Shown: positions 16,384 to 24,527, numbered from the stretch's first letter. The stretch is 64,000 nt of DNA from CBDCDJ01 sp965215355 (GCA_965215355.1 CBDCDJ010000007.1:2480001-2544000), one strand, 5' to 3'. Notes: a model not told the origin generated them from the sequence alone. Numbers and translations: made by a program.

Positions 16384-17196
16384 TCATTCGGGCTCGAGGC
16401 GGTCAGTTTCCGCCTCTTCAAGGGAGATGCCCGTGATAATCCGCTCTACCTCCTCGATAGACGAGGTTTTTGGGTCGACGTCGTCGGCCACCACCTGACC
16501 CCGCCGCAAGACCACGATGCGGTCGACGACCTGAAAAACGTGGTAAATATTGTGCGCGATCAAGATACAAGAGTACCCCGAGTCGCGCGCGCTGCGCACA
16601 AAGCGCAGGACGCCCTGAGTCTCCTCGACCCCGAGGTTGTTGGTGGGCTCGTCCAAGATGATGAGTTCGCTCTCGAAGTGCATGGCCCGCGCGATGGCGA
16701 CGGCCTGGCGCTCGCCGCCCGACAGGGCGCTGATGGGCGTGGTCGGCGGGATGTTTTTAGAGATACCGACCCGCCTCAACAGGTCGCGGGCGACCTCGTT
16801 CATCTTTTTTTGGTCCATCCGGTTCAAAAACGCCGGGCCTTTGAGGGGTTCGCGTCCCAAAAACAAGTTGCGCGCGACGGAGAGCTGGGTGACCAGCGCC
16901 GAGTCCTGATAAATCGTTTCGATGCCGCGGGCAATCGCGTCACCGGTGCTGCGCAGGGACACTTTTTTGTCACGCAAGTAGATATCGCCGCTGCTGGGGG
17001 TAAGCGCGCCCGACAGAATTTTGATGAGGGTGGACTTACCGGCACCGTTGTCGCCCAACAACCCGACGATTTCGTTTTTGTGGACCTTGAACGACACGTC
17101 GTCGAGCGCCTGGACGGGGCCGAAAAACTTGTCGACGTGTTCCATGCGGACGAGCGCGTCAGACTTGAGCGCGTCAGACTTGAGTGCGTCAGACAC
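16384..17196 (-). CDS. Sugar ABC importer ATP-binding protein, single domain (FrcA-like)
   Basis: Single-domain CUT2 ATPase (270 aa), half the length of RbsA-type proteins, as in fructose-type FrcA systems. Walker A LLGDNGAGKST is near residue 50, Q-loop IYQDSALVTQL, signature ISALSGGERQAVAIARAM, Walker B LIILDEPTNNLG and switch LIAHNIYH. The N-terminus begins MSDALKSDALKSDALVR, the product of a 15-bp tandem repeat, and is unlikely to be part of the fold; translation could also start at the later ATG of MEHVDKFFG. It is the last gene of the minus-strand operon, 22 bases after the permease. Confidence 0.92.
   Translation of the reverse strand: MSDALKSDALKSDALVRMEHVDKFFGPVQALDDVSFKVHKNEIVGLLGDNGAGKSTLIKILSGALTPSSGDIYLRDKKVSLRSTGDAIARGIETIYQDSALVTQLSVARNLFLGREPLKGPAFLNRMDQKKMNEVARDLLRRVGISKNIPPTTPISALSGGERQAVAIARAMHFESELIILDEPTNNLGVEETQGVLRFVRSARDSGYSCILIAHNIYHVFQVVDRIVVLRRGQVVADDVDPKTSSIEEVERIITGISLEEAETDRLEPE
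17156..17194. repeat. 15-bp tandem repeat at the ATPase gene start
   Basis: GCGTCAGACTTGAGC repeated 2.6 times (17156-17170, 17171-17185, 17186-17194). It encodes the DALKS pentapeptide repeats at the N-terminus. Confidence 0.85.
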
Positions 17197-17218
17197 AGCC
17201 GCTTACGCTCCTGTTCCG

Positions 17219-18214
17219 CTACACACCCGCATTGTGCCTACGCTCGAGCGTGGAGTGAATCGCCATCATGCCCAAGATGATCGCGCCGATAAAAATGTTG
17301 TAGGCGAGCGCGGGCACGTCGGTAAAGTTGATGCCGTTGCGCATCAAGCGCAGGATGAACACGCCCAAGACCGTGCCGAGAATCGTGCCGCGCCCGCCCA
17401 TCAGGGCCGTGCCGCCGATGACGACCATCGCGATGATTTCCAGCTCGTAGCCCGTGCCGCTGTTCGGGTTGGCGGCCGACACCCGGATAGAACTCGTCAC
17501 CCCGGCGTAAGCGGCCATCACCGCCGACAAGATGAAGAGTAAAATTTTGGTGCGCGCCACCTTGACCCCGCGCGCGCGCGCCGCGTAAGGGTTGCCGCCC
17601 GCCGCCTGTATCCAGTTGCCGAAGCGGGTCTGCGCCAGGACGTAGCCCAGCACGACGGCGAAGAAGACAAACCACAAAAGTGAGGCAAAGACGCGCAGCG
17701 AGCCGATGCGGAAGTCGCCGACGATAAACTCCAGCAGCGGCGACTCGGCGTTCCAGGTTCGTTGCGGAAAGCCGCTGGTGATGTAAAGCGCGCTGCCGCG
17801 TACGATGAGCAACATCCCCAAGGTGACCAGAAAAGAGGGGATTTTGAGTCGGGTGACGAAGAGGCCGTTGACCAAGCCTATTAACACCGCGCCGAGCATG
17901 GCGACCAGAAAACCCAGCTCGAGCGACGTCAGCCCCGCGTTGTAAAACGTCCACATGAGGACAGGCGTGAAGCCGAACACCGAGCCCACCGACAGGTCGA
18001 ACTCGCCCGCAATCATCAGCAGCGTCATGGCGAGCGCGATCATGCCGAGTTCGGGGACGAAAGCCAGCACGTTGCTGAGGTTGACCGTACTCAAATATCG
18101 CCCGCCCGAGAGGGCCGTGAACGCGACAACCTCACCGACGACCAGCACCAAAGGACCGAACTCGGGGCGGAGGATGAACTTCTTGACAAGTGAGGGCGAC
18201 GCTGGTTCGTTCAT
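17219..18214 (-). CDS. Sugar ABC importer permease (CUT2)
   Basis: Permease of the minus-strand CUT2 importer (331 aa), with about ten helices. MTLLMIAGEFDLSVGSVFGF near residue 60 is the family signature, followed by GLFVTRLKIPSFLVTLGMLL, QAAGGNPYAARARGVKVART and MVVIGGTALMGGRGTILGTV. The ATG at 18214 has no strong Shine-Dalgarno. It lies 109 bases after the binding-protein gene, with a terminator-like hairpin in between, and 22 bases before the ATPase gene. Only one permease is present, so the channel is probably a homodimer. Confidence 0.93.
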   Translation of the reverse strand: MNEPASPSLVKKFILRPEFGPLVLVVGEVVAFTALSGGRYLSTVNLSNVLAFVPELGMIALAMTLLMIAGEFDLSVGSVFGFTPVLMWTFYNAGLTSLELGFLVAMLGAVLIGLVNGLFVTRLKIPSFLVTLGMLLIVRGSALYITSGFPQRTWNAESPLLEFIVGDFRIGSLRVFASLLWFVFFAVVLGYVLAQTRFGNWIQAAGGNPYAARARGVKVARTKILLFILSAVMAAYAGVTSSIRVSAANPNSGTGYELEIIAMVVIGGTALMGGRGTILGTVLGVFILRLMRNGINFTDVPALAYNIFIGAIILGMMAIHSTLERRHNAGV

Positions 18215-18256
18215 GGGGGCCTCAGAAGGGTCTAGCAGAGCAGGAGTAAGTCAAAA

Positions 18257-18288
18257 GGGGTGAGGGGCTCGAGAACGCCCCCTTCCCC
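18257..18288 (-). terminator. Hairpin between binding-protein and permease genes
   Basis: GGGGTGAGGGGC and GCCCCCTTCCCC pair over 12 positions with two mismatches and an 8-base loop. Read on the minus strand it is followed by TTTTGACTT. It probably lowers permease/ATPase expression relative to the binding protein. Confidence 0.6.
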
Positions 18289-18323
18289 TCCTTGAAGCTA
18301 AGCACAGGACCTGTACCCCTCTG

Positions 18324-19259
18324 TTACTGTTGACCCGAGAGGATGTCGTCATAAACTTGAGCCGTGTCCGCCTCGTACAGCGCGCCGGTAATGACGTCGA
18401 AACCCACGGGAATACCGCTCGCCTCCATCGCCGCGAGCGACAGGCCGACGTAGCTGGTGGCCTGCGGGTCCTGCCACTGCGCGGCGTTTACGTAGCCCTC
18501 TAAAACCTCTTGGGTGGTGTCGAGCGAGTTGCCCCAGCCCACCACGGGAATGTCGCCGGGGGCGACGCCCACCTGGTCGAACACGCGTTTGATGCTGCCT
18601 GTAACCAGGTCGCCCAGCCCGATAATCGCGTCGATGTCGTCGCGGTTGGCGAGCAGGTAGTCCGACATGCGCGTGATGATTTCAGCTTGGTCGAGAGTGG
18701 CGTCGGTGACCTCCCAGGTGATGCCCAAGGGCTCGAACACGCTGGCGACGCCCTCTTCCTCTTGCACCCCGTACGTCGCCCCCGGTACTTCGACGGGCAG
18801 CCACACGAAGTCACCCGCCTCGACCAGGCCGTTGTCCACCAAGTACTGCGCCCAGGCACGCCCGAAAGCTACGTTGTCGCCGCCGACATAGGCGTTGAAG
18901 TCGGCGGTCGGGTCGGGCGTGTTGATGTTGATGACGGGAATACCGGCGGCGCGCGCCTCGGCGACGACCTCGACCAAACTACCGGGGTCGGGGCTGCTGC
19001 TCACGATGCCGTCGGCACCGGAGGCGATAGCCACCCGCAGCGCTTCCTGGTGTGAAGGCACGTCGCCGCTGTGAAACGAGGTGCGCACCGTGTTGCCGGT
19101 GTCTTCGGCCCACTGCTCGGCCCCGTCCAGAAAGTAAGTCCACACCGGGTCGGCGGGGTCGCCGTGCGAAATCCAGTAGAACACCTTGTCCTGCGCCAAG
19201 CCCAACTGCGCTACGGCTAAGAGAAGAAGACTGACGCCGATTAAAAGTTTTTTGAACAT
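18324..19259 (-). CDS. Sugar ABC importer substrate-binding protein (RbsB type)
   Basis: Periplasmic binding protein (311 aa) that delivers a sugar to the permease downstream. Signal peptide MFKKLLIGVSLLLLAVAQLGLAQ with cleavage around residue 22. The type I binding-protein fold follows: HGDPADPVWTYFLDGAEQ, ALRVAIASGADGIVSSSPDP, GIPVININTPDP, GDNVAFGRAWAQYL and IIGLGDLVTG. GGAAGGAC lies 7 bases before the ATG. It is the promoter-proximal gene of the minus-strand importer operon. Its 5' leader carries an 8-bp inverted repeat (19283-19309). The sugar cannot be read from the sequence. Confidence 0.94.
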   Translation of the reverse strand: MFKKLLIGVSLLLLAVAQLGLAQDKVFYWISHGDPADPVWTYFLDGAEQWAEDTGNTVRTSFHSGDVPSHQEALRVAIASGADGIVSSSPDPGSLVEVVAEARAAGIPVININTPDPTADFNAYVGGDNVAFGRAWAQYLVDNGLVEAGDFVWLPVEVPGATYGVQEEEGVASVFEPLGITWEVTDATLDQAEIITRMSDYLLANRDDIDAIIGLGDLVTGSIKRVFDQVGVAPGDIPVVGWGNSLDTTQEVLEGYVNAAQWQDPQATSYVGLSLAAMEASGIPVGFDVITGALYEADTAQVYDDILSGQQ

Positions 19260-19282
19260 TTGCGTGTCCTTCCGAGTCGAGT

Positions 19283-19309
19283 GTTCGCTGCCGGCTGTGA
19301 ACAGCGAAC
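19283..19309. promoter_or_regulatory. Inverted repeat in the leader of the binding-protein gene
   Basis: GTTCGCTG and CAGCGAAC, 11-base loop, about 25-50 bases upstream of the minus-strand start. It overlaps the near-palindrome CGAACGCGTTTG (19305-19316). It could be an RNA hairpin or a repressor site. Confidence 0.4.
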
Positions 19310-19539
19310 GCGTTTGGAGGCAGCGCCTGGTTACACCTTTGCCCCCAACCTGAGCATACTAACCTTGTCCTCTTGCCATTCACATAGTTGGACCTCCAGC
19401 TCGTTTGGATTAGACGACGGCTCGGCAGACCACGGCGTTGGGTTTAGGTGACGCAAAGATAACACGAGCCCCGTTGCCGGCACAATCACGTCGGGTTTTT
19501 GGCAGGTCGGGTTTACCAGAGCACTTAAGTTCCTGCGAG

Positions 19540-19569
19540 TTGCGTCTTGAGATGCTTGCGCAGTATAGT
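19540..19569 (+). promoter_or_regulatory. Promoter of the dehydrogenase/SDR/LacI operon
   Basis: -35 TTGCGT (19540-19545), an 18-base spacer and -10 TATAGT (19564-19569). The operator starts 3 bases downstream of the -10 box. Confidence 0.65.
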
Positions 19570-19572
19570 TGG

Positions 19573-19586
19573 CGCAATCGATTGCG
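19573..19586. promoter_or_regulatory. LacI-type operator, copy 2
   Basis: Perfect 14-bp palindrome CGCAATCGATTGCG at the transcription start region. A central CG with flanking AAT/ATT half-sites is typical of LacI/GalR-family operators. Confidence 0.85.
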
Positions 19587-19630
19587 TCATACCGTGTTGG
19601 CGGGGGCAGGCTCGAGCGTCGGAGGTGACG

Positions 19631-20668
19631 ATGAAAGCGGTGATGAAGGTGGCGGCGGGGGTAGGCCAGCTGGCCCTCAGGGACATCCCGAAACCGCAGC
19701 CGGCACCCGGGCAAGCGCTCGTCAAAGTCGTGGCCGCAGGCCTGTGCGGCACGGACCTGCACATCTACCACGACGAGTTCAAAACGACACCGCCCGTGGT
19801 GTTGGGCCACGAACTCTCGGGCGAGGTGGTGGCGCTGGGCGACGGGGTGGACGACGGGTTGTTGGGCAAACGCGTCACCACCGAGACCTACTTTTCCACC
19901 TGTGGCCGCTGCCGCTACTGCCGCACGGGGCACAAAAACCTGTGTCTCGAGCGGCGCTCCATCGGCTCGGCGGTCGACGGGGGTTTCACGAATTTTGTCG
20001 TCGTTCCGGCGGCCAACCTTCACGTGCTGCCCACCGGACTCAGTTTTCAGGCGGGTGCCTTGACCGAGCCGTTGGCCTGCGTGGTTCACGGCGTGCTCAG
20101 CACGCCCACCGTGCGACCCGGCGACCTGGCGGTGGTGGCGGGGCCGGGGGCTATCGGTTTGCTGACCCTCCAGGTTTTGAAAGCGGCCGGGGCGACGGTC
20201 CTGGTGCTGGGGACGGACGCGGACCTGAACCGTTTGGAGCTGGCCCGGCGGCTGGGTGCGGACGACACGCTGAACGTTCAGCGAGACAGCGCCGCGGCCA
20301 GGGTGCGCGAACTGAGCTTCGAGGGTTTGGGCGCGGACGTCGTCTACGAGTGTTCGGGCGCGGGGGCCGCCGCGCAGCAACTGTTGGGGCTCGTCCGCCG
20401 CGAAGGACGCTACGTGCAAATAGGGCTGTTCGGCAAAAGCGTCGGTTGGGACTTAGACCAGGTTTGCTACAAAGAACTCGTCGTGACGGGCAGCAACGCC
20501 AGCGTGCCCGCCGCCTGGATTCGGGCGCTCAAACTGCTGGAGAGCGGCGCGGTCGACACCGAGGCGCTCATCACCGACAGCTTTCCCGTCACCGACTGGC
20601 GAGAAGCGTTTGAACTGTTCGACAGCAAGCAGGGGGTGAAACTCTTGCTCACCCCGGTAGACGCGTGA
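19631..20668 (+). CDS. Zn-dependent medium-chain dehydrogenase (sorbitol/threonine dehydrogenase-like)
   Basis: NAD(P)-dependent alcohol or polyol dehydrogenase (345 aa). Catalytic zinc ligands: Cys in AAGLCGTDLHIYHDEF, His-Glu in VLGHELSGEVVALGDG. The four structural-zinc cysteines are in STCGRCRYCRTGHKNLCLE. The Rossmann fold is VVAGPGAIGLLTLQVLKAAG near residue 165. GGAGG lies immediately upstream of the ATG at 19631, and earlier starts would run through the operator and promoter. It ends in a GTGA overlap with the following SDR. First gene of an operon that includes its probable LacI repressor. It presumably oxidises the sugar or polyol brought in by one of the importers. Confidence 0.93.
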   Translation: MKAVMKVAAGVGQLALRDIPKPQPAPGQALVKVVAAGLCGTDLHIYHDEFKTTPPVVLGHELSGEVVALGDGVDDGLLGKRVTTETYFSTCGRCRYCRTGHKNLCLERRSIGSAVDGGFTNFVVVPAANLHVLPTGLSFQAGALTEPLACVVHGVLSTPTVRPGDLAVVAGPGAIGLLTLQVLKAAGATVLVLGTDADLNRLELARRLGADDTLNVQRDSAAARVRELSFEGLGADVVYECSGAGAAAQQLLGLVRREGRYVQIGLFGKSVGWDLDQVCYKELVVTGSNASVPAAWIRALKLLESGAVDTEALITDSFPVTDWREAFELFDSKQGVKLLLTPVDA

Positions 20669-21456
20669 GCCGCCCCGATAAGCCTCTGCACGGCCAGGTC
20701 GCGCTGGTCACGGGCGCGGCGCGGCGGCGCAGCATCGGCTGGGGCGTCGCCCGGTGCCTCGCGGAAGCCGGCGCGGACGTGGCCGTAAACGACGTCGGCC
20801 ACTTTGAAAAGTTGCAGGCTCGAGCCGCCGAACTCGAAGCCCTGGGCGGCGGCGCACTCGCCGTTCGGGCCGACGTGACGTCGGCGACGCAGGTCGAGCA
20901 GATGGTGCAGGACGTCGTCACGCGTTTCGGCAAGCTGAACATCGTCGTGAGCAACGCGGGCGTCATCCGCTGGGAGCGCTTCGCCGACGTTACGCCGGAG
21001 AACCTGCGCGCCCTTTTGCGGGTGAACCTGCTCGGCAACGCCAACGTCTGCCGGGCGGCGGCGCAAAGGATGGTGGCGGGCGGGCAAGGCGGGCGCGTCG
21101 TCGTCGTGTCTTCGGTGCAGAGCGACGTGCAGTTTCCTGTCACGCCCGTTTACGGCGCGACCAAGCACGCCCTGCACGCCTTCGTCGGCACGCTGGCGCT
21201 CGAGCTGGCTCCGCACGGCGTCACCGTGAACCACGTCGGGCCGGGCTGGGTGCGCTCGCCCCTGAACGACGTCGCCCCCGACCAGCAGACGGACGCCGAC
21301 ATCGCCGCGCAACGTGCGGCGGTGCCCCTGGGCCGTGACGGCCAGCTTACCGAGATGGGCGCGGCGGTACGCTATTTGGCTTCGCCGGAGGCGGCTTACA
21401 CCACGGGCGCGTTCGTCCGGGTGGACGGCGGGCTGGGCATCGGCAGCTATGGTTAA
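20665..21456 (+). CDS. Short-chain dehydrogenase/reductase
   Basis: SDR enzyme (263 aa) with all catalytic features: cofactor loop VTGAARRRSIGWGVARCL (long TGxxxxxxIG variant), NAG in IVVSNAGVIRW, Ser in VVVSSVQSDVQFPV, and the YGATK Tyr/Lys pair. VNHVGPGWVRSPLND and the C-terminal TTGAFVRVDGGLGIG complete the fold. GTG start at 20665, overlapping the TGA of the dehydrogenase gene. It belongs to the LacI-controlled operon and probably performs a second oxidation or a reduction in the same pathway. Confidence 0.93.
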   Translation: MSRPDKPLHGQVALVTGAARRRSIGWGVARCLAEAGADVAVNDVGHFEKLQARAAELEALGGGALAVRADVTSATQVEQMVQDVVTRFGKLNIVVSNAGVIRWERFADVTPENLRALLRVNLLGNANVCRAAAQRMVAGGQGGRVVVVSSVQSDVQFPVTPVYGATKHALHAFVGTLALELAPHGVTVNHVGPGWVRSPLNDVAPDQQTDADIAAQRAAVPLGRDGQLTEMGAAVRYLASPEAAYTTGAFVRVDGGLGIGSYG

Positions 21457-21498
21457 ACCACTGATTAGGCCGCCAGTCAGGTCGCTGCTTGGGCCGCC

Positions 21499-22173
21499 AT
21501 GAAACGCCTCAGCTTCTTCGGCCCACGCGACGCGCTGAGCGAGGCGGTTATGAAGCAGTTCTCGGCGGGCGGCGTCGACTGCCGACAGGTCGAACCGCAC
21601 GAGGTGGACTTTCTGGACAAGGCGGCGCTGTCGGGGCTCGTCACCAGCCAAAACCCCGACGTCGTCGTGGTTTACCCGAGCTGGCGCGGCAGGGGAAGCT
21701 TCTTAGACAGCAGCACCGCAGACTGGGAAGCCATGCTCACAGCCAACGTAGAGGCGGTCACCTACCTGTTGCAAGTGTCCAGGCAACATCTTTTGACTCG
21801 AGGGCAGGGTCACCTGCTCGTGCTGAGCCACCTGTCCGCGCTCTCGCCCATGCGTGGCCTGAGTCTGCTGGCGACGGGCCACGCCGCCCTGAAGGTGCTG
21901 GTGAAGATGCTCGCGCTCGAGCTTGCCCCCCACGACGTCCCCGTGCACGGCGTGGCGGTCGGCCCCGAGTACGAAGGGCTGGGGTTGGGCTCGAGCGCCC
22001 TAAAGCGACTCCGTGAGGACAGGCCCGCGGCGCAAAGGGCTTACCAGAGTGCGGCGGAGCTGTGTGAGCTGCTGGTCTCCCACCACCTTCTCTCGCTGAC
22101 CGGGCAGACCCTCGCCGCCGACGACGGGTTCTTACTCACCAAGAGGTCCGGGGAATCACCCTATGCCGACTGA
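21499..22173 (+). CDS. SDR-fold protein lacking catalytic residues
   Basis: A 224-residue protein that clearly follows the SDR fold in its second half (ADWEAMLTANVEAVTYLLQV, GHLLVLSHLSALSPMRG, AALKVLVKMLALELAPHDVPV) but has lost key motifs. The N-terminus MKRLSFFGPRDALSEAVMKQF lacks the TGxxxGxG loop, and the YxxxK pair is replaced in LLATGHAALKVL, where no Tyr or Lys occupies the expected places. It is therefore probably a non-enzymatic partner or regulator of the SDR next door, or a gene in decay. It starts 42 bases after the active SDR and overlaps the LacI gene by 11 bases, so it is still translated within the operon. Confidence 0.7.
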   Translation: MKRLSFFGPRDALSEAVMKQFSAGGVDCRQVEPHEVDFLDKAALSGLVTSQNPDVVVVYPSWRGRGSFLDSSTADWEAMLTANVEAVTYLLQVSRQHLLTRGQGHLLVLSHLSALSPMRGLSLLATGHAALKVLVKMLALELAPHDVPVHGVAVGPEYEGLGLGSSALKRLREDRPAAQRAYQSAAELCELLVSHHLLSLTGQTLAADDGFLLTKRSGESPYAD

Positions 22174-23194
22174 ACCGGACGAGGCGAAAACGGTCGAGAC
22201 CATGTCCGAACTGGCGGCGCTGGCGGGTGTGTCGAGTTCCACCGTGTCGCGCGCACTCAACCGTCACCCGTCCATCCCCGAGGCGACGCGGGCGAAAATC
22301 CAGGCGCTGGCGCTGCGGCACCGGTACCGCATCAACGCGCAGGCGCAAAACCTCCGCCTGCGACGCTCGCTGACGGTGGCGGCGATTTTTCCTCAGGGGA
22401 AGGGCAGTGGTCGCCTGATGTCCGACCCGTTTTATTTGGAAATTGTGGGCGCTATTTCCGACGAGTTGAGTCTGCACGGCTACGACCTGCTGGTGTCGCT
22501 CAGCCGTGAGGCCGGCACCGACTGGTACGAGCGCTACCTGCTCGACAAACGCGCCGACGGGCTGCTGGTGTTGGAACGCGACGTGGCGCAAAAGGCCGTA
22601 ACGCAGCTCCAACGGGCGGGCGTGCCCTTTGTCGTCTGGGGCCCGGTGTTGCCGGGGCAAAGCTACGTTTCTGTGGGCGGCGACAGCTACGGCGGTGCCA
22701 AACGGGCGGTACGGCACCTGCTGGCGACGGGCCGAAAAACCGTCGGTTTTGTCGGCGGGGACCGCAGCATGGTCGAAACGGCCGAACGCTACCGGGGCTA
22801 CAAGGACGCCCTCCAAGAGACGGGGCTGGAATCGCGCGAAGCCCTCGTCGCGTTTACGGACTACACCCCTCGAGAAGCCAAGGACGCCGTGCGCGGGCTG
22901 CTGGCGGCGACGCCCGAGCTGGACGCGCTCTTTTTCTGCAGCGACTTCATGGCGCTGGCGGCGTTCGAAACGCTGGTCGAGACGGGCAAACGAGTTCCTG
23001 CAGACGTCGCCGTGATTGCCTACGACGACATCCCGCTGGCCGAACACTGCCAGCCGAGCCTGAGCACCGTGCGGCAAGAAGTCTACGCGGGCGGGCGGCT
23101 GCTGGTCAAAAAGCTGTTGGCGCTCCTGGCGGGGGACGACGTCTCGGCTGAAATGTTGCCCGTCACGCTGAAAATCCGGGCGTCATGTCCTTAG
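22163..23194 (+). CDS. LacI-family transcriptional regulator
   Basis: DNA-binding repressor (343 aa). The N-terminal helix-turn-helix and hinge are clear: TMSELAALAGVSSSTVSRAL (~residues 13-32), NRHPSIPEATRAKIQALA and a hinge with the L-R-L-R-R-S type basic end. The ligand-binding domain follows the type I periplasmic protein fold (LLDKRADGLLVLERDV, VSVGGDSYGGAKRAVRHL, VIAYDDIPLAEHCQPSLSTV). Last gene of the dehydrogenase/SDR operon, overlapping the SDR-fold gene. It is presumed to bind the CGCAATCGATTGCG sites at 12767, 19573 and 23274, with an imported sugar or its derivative as inducer (inference). Confidence 0.94.
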   Translation: MPTEPDEAKTVETMSELAALAGVSSSTVSRALNRHPSIPEATRAKIQALALRHRYRINAQAQNLRLRRSLTVAAIFPQGKGSGRLMSDPFYLEIVGAISDELSLHGYDLLVSLSREAGTDWYERYLLDKRADGLLVLERDVAQKAVTQLQRAGVPFVVWGPVLPGQSYVSVGGDSYGGAKRAVRHLLATGRKTVGFVGGDRSMVETAERYRGYKDALQETGLESREALVAFTDYTPREAKDAVRGLLAATPELDALFFCSDFMALAAFETLVETGKRVPADVAVIAYDDIPLAEHCQPSLSTVRQEVYAGGRLLVKKLLALLAGDDVSAEMLPVTLKIRASCP

Positions 23195-23242
23195 CCGCCC
23201 CGGTCAGCCGCCTCGGTCTCGACCGCTCTTTCGACCGCCGGC

Positions 23243-23271
23243 TTGCCCAAGTCCCGACACTGTGGTACGGT
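23243..23271 (+). promoter_or_regulatory. Promoter of the Gfo/Idh/MocA-isomerase operon
   Basis: -35 TTGCCC (23243-23248), a 17-base spacer and -10 TACGGT (23266-23271). The operator begins 3 bases downstream, the same geometry as at 19573. Confidence 0.6.
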
Positions 23272-23273
23272 CG

Positions 23274-23289
23274 ACGCAATCGATTGCGT
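23274..23289. promoter_or_regulatory. LacI-type operator, copy 3
   Basis: Perfect 16-bp palindrome ACGCAATCGATTGCGT, containing the same 14-bp core as copy 2. It lies between the LacI gene and the next operon. Confidence 0.85.
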
Positions 23290-23330
23290 AAGCTGCTCTA
23301 AGGACGCGGCGTGTCACAAGGGAGGTGTCC

Positions 23331-24482
23331 TTGTCTACTGTAGCTGTTACGGGCGTAGCTGTTGTGGGAACCGGGTTCATCGGACCCGTCCACGTTGAAG
23401 CGTTGCGCCGTCTCGGGCTTCCCGTGCGGGGGATTCTGGGCTCGAGTCCCGAAAAAAGCCGGCGGGCCGCGAAGACGTTGGGGTTGGAAGTTGCCTATGA
23501 GTCGTTCGAAGGTCTTTTGTCCGACGCTTCGGTCGGCGCGGTTCACATCGCCTCGCCCAACCGGTTTCACTTCGAACACGCGTTAAGCGCGCTCAGGGCG
23601 GGCAAGCACGTCGTCTGCGAAAAGCCCCTGGCGCTGAACACGACGGAAACCGAGCAACTCGTCGCGCTGGCGAAAAACCATCCCGAACAGGTTGCGGCGG
23701 TCAACTACAACGTGCGCTTTTACCCGCTGGCACTGCACGCCCGCGAACTCGTCAAACAAGGCGCGCTCGGCGATATTTACACCGTTACGGGCAGCTACTT
23801 GCAAGACTGGCTCTTAAAAGACACCGACTGGAACTGGCGGCTCGAGCCCGACAAAGGCGGCGACCTGCGCGCGGTTGCGGACATCGGCACGCACTGGATG
23901 GACCTGGTAGGCTTTGTTACGGGACGTAAGGTAAGCCGCCTGCTCGCCGACTTAGAAACGTTTGTCACACAGCGTAAAAAGCCTACCGACAGCGTCGAAA
24001 CCTTTACAGCGAGCGCGCCCGCGGACTTCGAGCGGGTGGAGGTCGAAACGGAGGACTTCGGCGCCGTGCTGTTTCACTACGAGGGCGGCGCGCGCGGCGT
24101 GCTGCACGTGTCACAGGTCAGTGCCGGACGCAAAAACCGGCTGAACTTCGAACTTGCCGGGTCCGGGGGCGCGCTCGCTTGGGACAGCGAGACCCCCAAC
24201 CAACTGTGGCTCGGACACCGCGACAAGCCCAACGAGGTGCTGGTCAAAGACCCCGCCCTGATGGACGCGGGCGTGTCGCCTTACAGCAACTACCCCGGCG
24301 GGCACACCGAGGGTTTCCCGGACACCTTCAAACAGCTCTACCGCGCGATTTACGGCTACATAGAAGCGGGCGACTACAGCGCGCCGAAACCGTTTCCCAC
24401 CTTCGAAGACGGTCACGACGAGGTGAGGCTGTGCGAGAAAATTCTGCAAAGCCACCGGGAACGGCGCTGGGTGGACGTTTGA
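23331..24482 (+). CDS. Gfo/Idh/MocA family sugar oxidoreductase
   Basis: NAD(P)-dependent oxidoreductase (383 aa). Rossmann motif VAVVGTGFIGPVHVEALRRL at the N-terminus, EKP motif in HVVCEKPLALNTTETEQL near residue 100, and the substrate motif GGDLRAVADIGTHWMDLVGF with the conserved Asp and His. TTG at 23331 is chosen because GGAGG (23321-23325) is 5 bases upstream; GTG at 23325 would overlap that ribosome binding site. The family often acts on inositol-like or keto sugars. It is co-transcribed with the TIM-barrel isomerase 45 bases downstream, a pairing common in cyclitol and rare-sugar pathways. Its stop codon lies inside a triple 13-bp repeat. Confidence 0.92.
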   Translation: MSTVAVTGVAVVGTGFIGPVHVEALRRLGLPVRGILGSSPEKSRRAAKTLGLEVAYESFEGLLSDASVGAVHIASPNRFHFEHALSALRAGKHVVCEKPLALNTTETEQLVALAKNHPEQVAAVNYNVRFYPLALHARELVKQGALGDIYTVTGSYLQDWLLKDTDWNWRLEPDKGGDLRAVADIGTHWMDLVGFVTGRKVSRLLADLETFVTQRKKPTDSVETFTASAPADFERVEVETEDFGAVLFHYEGGARGVLHVSQVSAGRKNRLNFELAGSGGALAWDSETPNQLWLGHRDKPNEVLVKDPALMDAGVSPYSNYPGGHTEGFPDTFKQLYRAIYGYIEAGDYSAPKPFPTFEDGHDEVRLCEKILQSHRERRWVDV

Positions 24483-24513
24483 ACGCTGCATTTGAACGCC
24501 AGGTTTGAAACCC
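24478..24513. repeat. 13-bp tandem repeat across a stop codon
   Basis: TTTGAACGCTGCA, TTTGAACGCCAGG and TTTGAAACCC follow each other from 24478. The TGA stop of the oxidoreductase gene lies in the first copy. Confidence 0.85.
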
Positions 24514-24527
24514 AAGGGGAGGTAACC

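Larger units (their letters stand above)
19260..19630. other. Divergent control region between importer and LacI-controlled operon
   Basis: 371 bases without a gene. The left part is the leader of the binding-protein gene and contains GTTCGCTG (19283-19290) and CAGCGAAC (19302-19309), an 8-bp inverted repeat with an 11-base loop. The right part holds the promoter and LacI-type operator of the dehydrogenase operon. No promoter for the leftward gene could be pinned down. Confidence 0.6.

Noticed and set aside
19305..19316. CGAACGCGTTTG as a fourth LacI-type operator for the minus-strand importer
   Set aside because: It differs from CGCAATCGATTGCG at too many positions. It may be a site for another regulator, but not the same regulon.
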